DNA of 64,000 nt from Persicaria tinctoria. Its lineage: Eukaryota; Streptophyta; Magnoliopsida; Caryophyllales; Polygonaceae. A program made the translations under genes and the position numbers. Location of the stretch: the NCBI GenBank assembly GCA_037127255.1, contig JBANSL010000009.1, positions 32,071,975-32,135,974 of the forward strand, written 5' to 3'. The notes beneath the pieces were generated by a model. It was not told the origin of the DNA and made no database searches. It worked only from the letters and a program-made list of their open reading frames with translations. Positions 55,385 to 64,000 of the stretch are shown here, in pieces (the stretch's first letter is position 1; each line of letters begins with the position of its first letter).

Positions 55385-56760
55385 AGCTTGCTTGTCCTCA
55401 AGCAATACTTTTAATTGTCATTCAGGGGAAGAAATCAAAACTCTCAACATATTAGATTCATTGCCATATAACCCTGCAATCAATTACCATCCTCGAAAAG
55501 GTACTAGTGTCACAGATTCATGCATGTGCAAATATGTAAAAGCAACATCTACTCACAAAAGGAGGGTTATGCAAAAATAATTCATGTGTGACAAAGCATT
55601 GATAATCAAGAAGACTTTAATTTAAGCTCATGAAGGAATAGATTGGTAAAAGGCTAAAAGGTGGGCAATTTTTGGCAATGTGGTGCTTTTAGTCCGGGGA
55701 AATGGATCACTTTCAAACTTTGAGTTTCATTCCACAATCTTTCTCCATATAATTCATCACCTTTCATATTGCTTTTTTTTCAATAATAATGCTTTTACCT
55801 CTCTAACCTCAGCACTGCCTTCTCGCGAGTCGCAAACATGGGTGTCATGAATGGCCCCGGATACTTAGTGCTTTGGACTCCTCACAATGTATCCCATCTC
55901 TCCAAACTATTATCTCAGAGAGCAGGGTCAATCTACCTTTATCTCCTGAGGTGATTGGATTTTCTTTCACTCATTAAATTTTCCATATATTTCAAACAAA
56001 TTTCCTTCCAAACCCCAAATACGATAATAACAACACAAACACCATATGACATCTCCATAATGTAACATCATTCTCAACATAATCCCCGGAAAAGGTAAAG
56101 AATGGAAATATTTAGATCATGTGGAGCAATATTTGAAATAAGGCATATTATGGCTTTTGTGATGCGTAAGCATAGGTATGGCTAGGAATTTAAACATATG
56201 AGCATTTATATGGAATTTAAAGTCCTCAATCATCTTATCATGCAACATGTCAAAAGCAATTTCAAATTTTACCTCCTTTCATGGTTTTCAAGAAATAATG
56301 CACTTCATTGTGACTTCCCTTTACTAGGCAATTTCATGCTATATCTCTAATGAATCCAATTTTGCATCGTCGAGTTCAATATAAGCTTCCATGACTTTAT
56401 TTCAAAATTTTCAATGGGGGTCTTTTTGGGGGTCATTTTTCTCAAATTTTGGAAAACATGCATATAAGCACATAAATCAATAATGCATTCCAAAATAGCC
56501 ATGTAGCAATTCTAAGAACTAATGCACAAGTAATGTCAAATATGGCAAATATTTTTGGGGGTCATTTTTCTCAAATTTTGGAAAACATGCATATAAGCAC
56601 ATAAATTAATAATGCATTCCAAAATAGCCATGTAGCAATTCTAAGAACTAATGCACAAGTAATGTCAAATATGGCAAATATGCATAAAGTAAGCCCTTCC
56701 CCCACCCCATACTTAAACATTACAGTGTTCTCACTGTATAAAAGACAAGGGTAAAGAAAG
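55385..56760 (-). other. 3' non-coding region of the Athila-like element
   Basis: No gene. It contains TTGAGGACAAGCAAGC (55388-55403) and, at the other end, AAGTATGGGGTGGGGG (about 56700). A 120-bp stretch with GGGGGTCATTTTTCTCAAAT and CATGCATATAAGCACAT is directly duplicated (about 56428-56540 and 56552-56670). Confidence 0.7.
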
Positions 56761-57076
56761 AAACTCACAAGACAGGTGTGCGGATCGTCGATCTCGAGAA
56801 CTTGTCGATGTCGACAACATCTCCTCGACATCGAGTAACTTGGCTGCCTCCAGGGTGATCTTCTCGACAGAGGCTAACTCGATGTGGTTTTGTTGATGTC
56901 GAGTTCCTCCCCTCATGTCGACAAGACTGTAGCCATTCCTGCAAGATTCGATAGACCAAAAATATCCACAATAGTATAACCCTAAAGAACAAACAAACAA
57001 TGTCCAAAAAGTCCCAAAAAAAAGTCTATTTACAAGCTCTAGATTTTATAGTCGCTAGGCCGACTTTCATTAATGC

Positions 57077-57442
57077 TCAAGGTGGCATCTGCAGGGCCCA
57101 TGTAGCTTGGGCCTCAAATAAGACTCCATTCTTGTCCTTTAGCTGGATCCCTCCTGAATGGATCTTGTTCACCGTGAATGGTCCCATCTTCTTCTTATTG
57201 AATTTGTTAGGAAACCAATGATCCTTTGATTTAGAGACATAGACCATGTCTCCTACTTCGTATTTCTTTGGATCGTCATCGGAAATCCTGCATAAGCGTA
57301 CATACCAAGGCAAACCTCTCCTATGTATAGATAAATCTTTAATTGAAATAGGAGAAGAAAGATTCACACCTTGGCTTACCTTTGTGGATTTGGATTCGGG
57401 AACCACTGGATTTTGTCGACATCGAGCAGTGTTACTCGACAT
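57077..57442 (-). pseudogene. Integrase C-terminal end (GPY/F-like) fragment
   Basis: YEVGDMVYVSKSKDHWFPNK, then KKMGPFTVNKIHSGGIQLKD: the terminal strand region that follows the catalytic core in Athila-type integrases (usually ...GRLKSRWxGPF-V). The catalytic DDE core and zinc finger are absent; the protease linker lies directly upstream. Confidence 0.7.
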
Positions 57443-57499
57443 CGATGAAGTTGGCTCATCTGGTGGACTGCAAGTCGAGGAAGGAGGTGTCGAGGAAAC

Positions 57500-58456
57500 C
57501 TAGATCTTGTCGACTTCGACAAGAGTTGTCGATGTCGAGGAGCTACTGTCTTCAGTTGGGTTTCTCGTTGATGGAGGTGGTGTCGAGGAAGCCTCAATCT
57601 TGTCGATATCGACAAGTGTTGTCGATGTCGAGTTGTTCTCTGGTTTCAGTGGCTTACTCGACGATGCTGGTGGAGGTTTCTGATCTTTGTCGATGTCGAC
57701 TAAACTACTCGATCCCGAGGAGTTTTTGTCGACTACGACCCCATACTTAGTTCCTGTGTTCTCCTTGAGGATTGCCATGATCTCCTCCACCTGGGCCTCC
57801 ATGTCCCTCTTTTCTAGCTCCTTAGGGGTCATATTTCTGACCTTGGGTTCCCCGCAAGTGATGTAGCCAGCTGAAATAGATTTGACCTCTTCCATTGGAC
57901 CCGTATGCCTTTCAGTTTTGTTAAAGGAATACTCAATGACCTCATCACTGATGTTGAAGGTGAGCACTCCTTTCCTTACACTTATATTGGCATCCACCGT
58001 CGCCAAGAATGGTCTCCCTAGAATAATTGGACAAGCAGGATCTTCTTGCATATCAACAATTAAGAAATCAGCAGGAACGAAGAATTTACCTACTTGTACT
58101 GGTAAATTTTCCACCATGCCTGTTGGAATGACCACTGTGTTGTTGGCCATGTATAGTCTAGCATCCACAGGTTCCAGGGCACCTATCTTAATCTTGGACC
58201 AAATCGTTAAAGGCATAATACTAACACTGGCTCCAAGATCACATAGGGCATTAATTTTGTATGAACCAAATCCAATAGTTATAGCAAACTTACCTGGATC
58301 CGGCCTCTTCTCCAATATGTCCAGATGGCTGCACTCCTCTGTGATTTCTGCCATCGATCGCTTTTTGCTCAGAATCTCCTTTAGGAACTTGACATAGGAT
58401 GGCATTTCATTGAGAGCTTCTGTGAAGGGTATGGTGACATTGAGCTTCTGAAGCAT
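57500..58456 (-). pseudogene. Aspartic protease with VDID-rich linker (Athila-like pol start)
   Basis: Protease fold: KFAITIGFGSYKINALCDLGASVSIMP (the D-L-G-A active-site variant common in plant Athila), then VPADFLIVDMQED and CPIILGRPFLAT. It would cut the polyprotein. After the protease comes a serine/threonine/proline-rich linker holding LVDIDKDQ, TTLVDIDKIEAS and TTLVEVDKI, each encoded by a TCGATGTCGAC-type repeat. The reading frame stops at 57500 and RT is missing. Confidence 0.8.
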
Positions 58457-58942
58457 CTTGATGAAGCGCTGAAACTTTTTCTCCGCTGGGTCCTTTAGAG
58501 ATTTCGTGGGGAAAGGCAGCTTCTTTTTCTGACTCGGAGCCAGAACAGACGTCGGAGGCGTTGCAGACTACTCGACATCGATTTGAGACTTCTCGACATC
58601 GACAAGTTCCTCGACATCGACAACTTTCCTCGATGTCGAGTTGCTGTTCAGTGCAGAAGTTGGTCGATCAGGGCTGTCCTCGACATCGAGAAGTTTTCCG
58701 TCGACATCGACAAGATTCTTGTCGACATCGAGTTGTTCTTCAGTGTTGTCCTGCTGCTTTCCGACCTCTGGCTCTTGCAGTTGATGGCCGCTCCTGAGTT
58801 TTACAGCAGCGATGTGTCCAGTCTTTCCCTTAGGATTTGGTTCTGTTTGCCCAGGGAGCTTGCCGGACTGTCGTGGGATCTGCGCAGAAATCTGTCCTAT
58901 CTGCGTCTCAATTCCCCTTTTCCAGATGTCTAGTTCTCCATA
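58457..58942 (-). pseudogene. Gag-pol linker with VDVE repeats and two stops
   Basis: Continues gag after the TAA at 58943: GIETQIGQISAQIPRQ, PNPKGKTGHIAAVKLRSG, a conserved Athila gag-pol region. It then has repeats LDVDKN, LVDVDGK, VVDVEE and LVDVEK encoded by TCGACATCGA words, ending at a TAG (58568) created at one repeat edge. It leads into KKKLPFP...KFQRFIKMLQKL at 58456. Confidence 0.7.
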
Positions 58943-60232
58943 TTAGGTGGTGATGTTCTGGAACTGGTTGTTGATGGTCCCTTGATTTCGTCGCATCTCC
59001 TCAAGGATCAGGTGCAGATCATCCTTCCTTTGATCCCTTTCTGGATGTCCTGGAGCTCTGTAGGGTGGAGGATTCCTAGGGGGACCTTGGTTCCATTGCT
59101 GTTGATAAGGCCTTTGATCCCCCATATAGTGATTAGGCCCTCCTGCGTAAGCTGCATCCTCATGATGTTCTGCCATCCTGACTTGCTCTGTGTGTGGGCA
59201 CTCAGTAGTGGTGTGCCTTTGCGATCCGCATTCTATGCAAGGCTGATTGACAGAGAGATACTTCACTTGTTTGAGGAGCTTCTTATTCTGGTCTCTGTAG
59301 TATTGCTCCCTGACATCTAGATCAATCTCCTTTGATGGCTCATAGAGGGGCATGGATGGTGCTGGCCTGGCGTATGGGTTTTCTTCATAAGTTGCAGTAG
59401 ACCCATATTTGTTGTCGTAGTTGGTGAGCTTCTCTAGCACACCCCATGCGTCACTTGGCGGGATCGTCAGATACTCGTAGTGAGTATAATTGTTGATTCT
59501 GTCCTTAGTGACTTGGTCAAGAGAGTTGAAGAAGATCTCCTGAATGATGTAGGGTGGCTGTCCATGAGTAGGGCAAGATCGCAGAAGTTCCTTGTAGCGC
59601 TCCCATGTCTTTGCCAGCGGTTCCCCTTTCTGCTGCTTAAAGGCGGTGATTTTCTGGCGGAGATATGCTGTTTTGGCAGGTGGGAAGAATTTGTTCAGAA
59701 ATTCTTGCTCTACTTGGGCCCAGGTTGTGAGTGACCTTGCTTTCAGCCCTTCCAGCCATTTCAGTGCAGGCCCAGCGAGAGACCAGCGAAAAGATTTCAT
59801 CTTGACATATTCCAAGGTTGTGCCTTCTGCAAGAGTACGACACATATCATGAAAATTAGTAATATGTTCAAGAGGGCATTCATTAAATCTGCCGTAAAAG
59901 GCATTATTTTTAAGCTCTATAAGAAATTGAGTGCGAATTTCAAAAGAGTTTTCAGGGATTAGAATCGCCGATTCAGGCACGACGAGCGTGGGATGCATAT
60001 AATCCTCAACAGTGGTTGGATATTGGGCAAGCTCAGCTTGTGCTTGTTCCTTTTCTGCTCTCTCAGCGGCGAGAGCAGCATCCCTGGCGGCTAGATCCCT
60101 GGTAAGCCTAGCGATCAGCTGCTCCTGTGTTTCAGCGTCCTCCATGGCTCTCTGAAGTCTATTTCTGATGTGTAGAAGGCGCTCTGGTTCGTCTAAACCG
60201 TAATATTCAGGTCGGATACCAGAACGGCGCAT
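58943..60232 (-). CDS. Athila-like Gag (429 aa)
   Basis: ATG at 60232. A helical, charged N-terminus (residues about 20-75, Glu/Ala-rich coiled coil) is followed by the retrotransposon gag domain: FRWSLAGPALKWLEGL, TWAQVEQEFLNKFFP and KTWERYKELLRSCPTHG (about 150-240). A zinc knuckle CIECGSQRHTTTEC (CX2CX4HX4C, about residue 340) precedes a proline/glutamine-rich tail. Gag packages element RNA into cytoplasmic particles. The frame is intact up to a TAA where the polyprotein would continue, so the stop may be a mutation or a natural gag boundary. Confidence 0.9.
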   Translation of the reverse strand: MRRSGIRPEYYGLDEPERLLHIRNRLQRAMEDAETQEQLIARLTRDLAARDAALAAERAEKEQAQAELAQYPTTVEDYMHPTLVVPESAILIPENSFEIRTQFLIELKNNAFYGRFNECPLEHITNFHDMCRTLAEGTTLEYVKMKSFRWSLAGPALKWLEGLKARSLTTWAQVEQEFLNKFFPPAKTAYLRQKITAFKQQKGEPLAKTWERYKELLRSCPTHGQPPYIIQEIFFNSLDQVTKDRINNYTHYEYLTIPPSDAWGVLEKLTNYDNKYGSTATYEENPYARPAPSMPLYEPSKEIDLDVREQYYRDQNKKLLKQVKYLSVNQPCIECGSQRHTTTECPHTEQVRMAEHHEDAAYAGGPNHYMGDQRPYQQQWNQGPPRNPPPYRAPGHPERDQRKDDLHLILEEMRRNQGTINNQFQNITT

Positions 60233-60294
60233 ACACCTGAAAACTAACTCAAAGAAACAGTGAGAACTGACTACCTAAGGCGCGATTGATAGCT

Positions 60295-60312
60295 TCCCCG
60301 GCAACGGCGCCA
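60295..60312 (-). promoter_or_regulatory. Primer-binding site for tRNA-Asp
   Basis: Minus strand TGGCGCCGTTGCCGGGGA, three bases from the 5' LTR; identical to the site at 12752-12769. Confidence 0.95.
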
Positions 60313-60315
60313 ATT

Positions 60316-62259
60316 TGTTGTTGTAGGAGTAAGTCAAGTATAGAATAGAATATGGTTTAGAACGACTCCCCTGTCTCAGCAAATAATACAAGACTTCCTC
60401 CCGTTGTAGTAAGAGAAAAGTCAGGATCGAATCCACGAGGAAGCACGTCAGCAGTTCTCAGGTAGCTATCAGATTCTCACAGACACAGCAGAAAAGCACA
60501 GAAACAAACACAGAAGCAGAAACAAATAATCCCGGCAAGGGCAACTAAAATAAAAGCAAATAAAAGACAGAAAGCAAGAAATAAAGCAAAGCAAATAAAG
60601 CAAGGCAAAAGCAAGCTGAAGTATTCGATCTCAATGAAGCAAGTCAACAACAGCAGACAAGTCGACAATAGCAAAGAACTCGACCAGATTACTCGACAGA
60701 GTTTCCTCGACGTCGACAAAGGTTGTCGATGTCGACAAAACTCCTCGACACAAACACAGATCGACAAGAACAGAAGAAACTCGACTTTAGAACTTCTCGA
60801 CGTCGACAAGTGAACTCGATGTTGAGTAGATTCTTCGAAATCGATAAGAACAGAAACGTAAATTGCAAATGCTTTTCGGACAGAAACGAATGAAAACACG
60901 GAATTAATCAATAAACTAAAGACTTGCAAGGCTAGGGTTTCAACACCACAACGATAACCATGCAAAGTAACACATAAAGGCATAAAAGATCATGCTTTCC
61001 ATCTAAATAACTTTCGTTATTAACAAATAGGAATATAGAGGCTTTCGCATAAACCCTAATTGTTGCTAACCCTTTTCACATAATTAATCCAAGTTGCATT
61101 AAGATCACTTTCGCTTCAATAACACAAACAAGGATCACCTTCAACTCTCGCAAAAGAATCATGCTCATAGGGATAGAAGATGAATCGCATAAAAAGATCT
61201 GACCTTTATCGCATCGCCTCACATGGCCACCGTCGGGCTCACCCCAACCCCAGAAGTGGGTGGACTACTCACTCTTCATTGCAATAAAAGACATCTTTGT
61301 AAAAGAGGAAACTTGCATAAAAATAAACCAAAGTTTACAACCGCTCGAAGCCAACTCTGCTCTCGCTTCACAACTCCAACCGGTTGCTCACTCTCTCTCT
61401 CTCTCTACTTCTCCTACTTACTTCTCTCTGAAATTGAATCTAACTGAATTTGAATTGAATGAAAATCAGCCCCCTAGGGCCTTATTTATAGGCTTCTAAT
61501 CCTTGCTAATCAAGGATAGAAGATATCTATCTTTATCTAAAACTATATCTAAAACTTAATGATAAATAAATAACATAGTGTATTTAAATAAAATAGATAG
61601 ACTAGGATTATATCTAATGTGTGGACATCTTCTTTGGTCTTTGATAGATCTTGATAGATTCGGATAGAATTCGTCGAATCTTGGCTTGCAAGTAATCTCC
61701 TTTCTCTTCGGACTTCTCCTCGATCTTGGCTTCTGGAGTGCTCGACATGTCTCCTCGATATCGACAAAAGTTGTCGATGTCTAGAAGTTTCTTCGTCTGG
61801 TGCTCGTGCTCGACGTCTAGAACACATGTCGAGTTGATAACTCCTCGATGTCGACAAGTCTTGTCGATATCGATAACTTTCCTCAGCTCTCAGCTCTGTT
61901 CGTAAAACTCACTTTCCCGATGCCTCGGTTGTCGGATTGACGCATATGACCATGCGTTGGAAAGATCTTTCCGAGGGCTACAACTGTCATGAAGACATCA
62001 CAGCCTGATTCAGAACGATGAAAGCCGGAAATTGGCCTTCTCTCCAGCTGCACCATTCTTGGCTTCTCCATGACTTTCCATTAAGCTCCAAAATGCGTCC
62101 GATTTCTGTCAAATATAACAAAAACTTGTGTAGACCTCCATATATTGCAAATAAGTGTAAACTACACATATTTTGTATCATTCAAGCCCAAATGTATGAA
62201 ATGTATGCAGAAATCGATATAAAAGACAATGTAAAACATGGCTAATTAGGCTCACAACA
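60316..62259 (-). repeat. 5' LTR of the Athila-like element
   Basis: 1944 bp, nearly identical to 53411-55369. Reverse TATAAATAAGG near 61482; decamers near 60722 and 61842. Confidence 0.95.
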
Positions 62260-62264
62260 GGAGT

Positions 62265-63062
62265 CCGATGCCCTCTCCCGGCGACGTCGTGCCCTCGCCC
62301 AGCGACTCCGGCACCCTCACTGCCCTCTCCGATCTCTCTCATCTCGCCTCCTCTCTCACCACCCTCCATTGTCGATCTTAGTCTCCCCAGTATTCCCTAG
62401 CTGCCTCCACTGTCGCTGATGCATCCCGGTGACTTTGACGCCCTCGCCCAGCGACTGCAGCACCCTCGCTGCCCTCACCGGTCTCTCTCATTCTCGATCT
62501 CACTCTCTCTAGTCTCCCCTCGCTGCCCCCATTTTTGATTTCAGATCTCGTACCCCGTGCTCGCTTCCTCCACTGTTGATGTCGTCTATCTCTCCACGCT
62601 CAGATCTGGCTCTCTTCATCGTCCTCCCGTTGCACCTCGTCAGGTATTCTTCCAACATCTCAAATTGGTTTACACTTTACAGTGAAATGGGTATGGTCGT
62701 ATAGAGTGCTGAAATTAGGGTCGGATACTTAGATGTTTGCAAGAGACTGGTTTATAGTGCAATGAAGCACTTTACAATGATTAAATTGGTTTACTATGGT
62801 TCACTTGTGCCAATTAGTGAGGTTTCTAGTGGAATGATCTATAGTGGAATGTGTATGATATTAAGGAAAACCAGTGATGGATGCATGTGATATTAAGAGC
62901 TTATTTGATTTACACTAACTAGGAAAACTAATGATGGATGCAAATGGCAATACACTGACTAGGAAAACTAATGATGGATGCGTGTATGATATTAAGGAAA
63001 TGATATTAAGAGCTCAAATTGGTTTACACTGACTAGGAAAACTAATGATACTATAGTTCACT
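62265..63062 (+). other. GC-rich 5' block and spacer before pyrophosphatase-like exons
   Basis: 62265-62640 is GC-rich with a repeated phrase (GCCCTCGCCCAGCGACT, twice) and may be a captured 5' UTR/promoter. 62860-63050 contains local repeats of GACTAGGAAAACTAATGATG. No coding domain. Confidence 0.45.
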
Positions 63063-63135
63063 CTAAATGAAAGAATACTTTCATCCCTGACTCGGAGATC
63101 AGTTGCTGCACGCCTGAGGCATGATCTTGAGATAG
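63063..63135 (+). pseudogene. Exon fragment of soluble inorganic pyrophosphatase
   Basis: Translates LNERILSSLTRRSVAA, then HDLEI, matching the conserved N-terminal block of plant cytosolic pyrophosphatase (LNERILSS-x-x-RRSVAAHPWHDLEIG). The residues HPW are replaced by RLR. A good donor (AG/GTACAA) follows at 63136. The enzyme would hydrolyse PPi to phosphate, but this fragment lacks the metal-binding core. It lies to the right of a CACTA terminus, so it is probably captured gene DNA. Confidence 0.75.
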
Positions 63136-63550
63136 GTACAACCGTACAGGTTTTGGCTTCCTAAGATTCTTATCTGTCTAGTTTTGAGTGGTAGTTGTAT
63201 TAGAAAGTAACCTTTATGTATTCCTTTTTGGTTTATTGTAATGCAATACCGGGAGCTTTGAACTTTGACTTGTGTGCTTCTAATTATAATTTGTTGATCC
63301 CTTTTATATTTTGCATCTGAATAGGTTGATATGAAAGATGAAAGAGTGCTTGTTGAGTTGAACTTTGCACATATAGCATCTACTGTCAGTTTTTAATTTA
63401 ATTTTCGAATGGATGTTTTTTGTTTCAATTTTCTAATATGTTCTATTTATTCTTAGATTTCAAAATACAGTAGTTCAGCTAGTGAAGATTTAGGGTATAC
63501 ATTGAGGAAGGTTATTATTGTCCTATTTGAGTCTTGGTCTATTCGTGTAG

Positions 63551-63616
63551 GTGATTGAAATAGCTAAAGTGAGCAAGGTTAAGTATGAACTTGACATGAA
63601 AATTGGGCTTATTCTG
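63551..63616 (+). pseudogene. Second pyrophosphatase-like exon
   Basis: After an acceptor GTGTAG/G, it reads VIEIAKVSKVKYELDMKIGLIL, matching the VVEITKGSKVKYELDKKTGLIKV block next in order in the enzyme. Lys-to-Met and Thr-to-Ile changes mark decay. A donor-like GTAATA follows. Part of the exon (GAAATAGCTAAAGTGAG) is duplicated at about 63632-63650. The next catalytic exon (YPHNYGF) is not seen in the window. Confidence 0.75.
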
Positions 63617-64000
63617 GTAATAAAAGAAATTCTTGAAATAGCTAAAGTGAGTAAGGAATTCTCATAATTTTCACCCGTTATTACCAATATATTCTTTGAA
63701 TGTTTTAATGTCACTCATATTTCATAGTGCAAATCACAAGATCTCTAATTTTTTTTGGTTGCACTGGTAGATTCTATCCAAGAGTGTTTATTGACACCAA
63801 GCACTAAACGTAACCTGAATGTAATCATGTTTAGCTAATCTCGGCTTCTTAGACTGTTTATTGACACCAAGCACTAAACGTAACTTGAATTTTCTCTGAA
63901 AAGATGTTTTGCTTGGAAATTGCAGGTTCAGTCCCCTGATGCTAGTCCTACTATGAAAGTTCCTTCACTACGTACCTTGGCATATACTTTGAAAACATCG
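63617..64000 (+). other. Spacer with a 65-bp offset duplication; window ends
   Basis: TGTTTATTGACACCAAGCAC occurs at about 63787 and 63852. A possible acceptor TTGCAG at 63921-63926 could start another exon running off the end, with no recognised protein. Confidence 0.4.

Larger units (their letters stand above)
53411..62259 (-). mobile_element. Athila-like LTR retroelement, internally deleted, TSD GGAGT
   Basis: 8849 bp with two near-identical LTRs, a tRNA-Asp primer site, gag, protease, the C-terminal end of integrase and a 1.3-kb 3' region. Perfect 5-bp TSD GGAGT at 53406-53410 and 62260-62264. RT, RNase H and most of integrase are deleted between about 57440 and 57500. It is rich in TCGATGTCGA/TCGACATCGA decamers in LTRs, leader and coding linkers. 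Confidence 0.95.

Noticed and set aside
53077..62259. Reading the Athila-like gag and protease as a host gene
   Set aside because: LTRs, TSD, primer site and polypurine tract place them inside a retroelement.

Overview
This is a nuclear stretch of a flowering-plant genome, probably a eudicot; I cannot name the species. The evidence is plant-type retrotransposons primed by tRNA-Asp and tRNA-iMet, Stowaway-like MITEs ending in CTCCCTCCG, plant L1, RTE and SINE elements, CACTA ends, and one small secreted lipid-transfer-like protein gene. Almost everything is transposable-element DNA, much of it nested, and several nests can be proven by target-site duplications (TSDs) read directly from the sequence.

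Layout. 1-3.8 kb: a 462-bp foldback MITE, AT-rich tandem repeats, a 22-bp minisatellite and a GC-rich repeat block. 3.85-4.3 kb: the only convincing host gene, a minus-strand eight-cysteine-motif protein with a TATA box. 4.37-5.16 kb: MITEs. 5.16-20.75 kb: a 15.6-kb composite of one Athila-like LTR family, inserted in a MITE whose halves lie on both sides. It has two reverse LTRs, one forward LTR and inverted copies of its internal region, and is further split by a LINE-like insertion and a 3.8-kb solo LTR. At one junction a 67-nt tRNA-Asp sequence, the family's own primer tRNA, is fused to the U5 end of an LTR. 21.5-28.8 kb: a copia remnant split by a 5.4-kb chromovirus-like element (TSD TACAC) with one 764-codon fused gag-pol remnant. 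28.8-29.2 kb: a CACTA-type hairpin and a tRNA-like sequence. 29.3-42.85 kb: two related L1-type LINEs in opposite orientation, one nearly full length with a 15-bp TSD, the other carrying a hAT-type MITE. Between them are a foldback, an RTE 3' end and a MITE. 43-47 kb: a TIR element containing a SINE and GC-rich sequence, a microsatellite and a CACTA end. 47.7-52.8 kb: CACTA transposase remnants with a solo LTR in an intron. 53.07 kb to the end: a second CACTA end, an 8.85-kb Athila-like element (TSD GGAGT), then decayed exons resembling soluble inorganic pyrophosphatase.

How the parts relate. The autonomous functions (gag, protease, RT, integrase, endonuclease, RNase H, transposase) are present only as deleted, frameshifted or fused copies, so most elements here would need helpers. 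The most unusual signals are the captured primer tRNA, the head-to-head retroelement, and the amplification of palindromic TCG-N4-CGA decamers in both the LTRs and the coding linkers of the two Athila-like families. Alignments, ages and copy identities were judged by eye.
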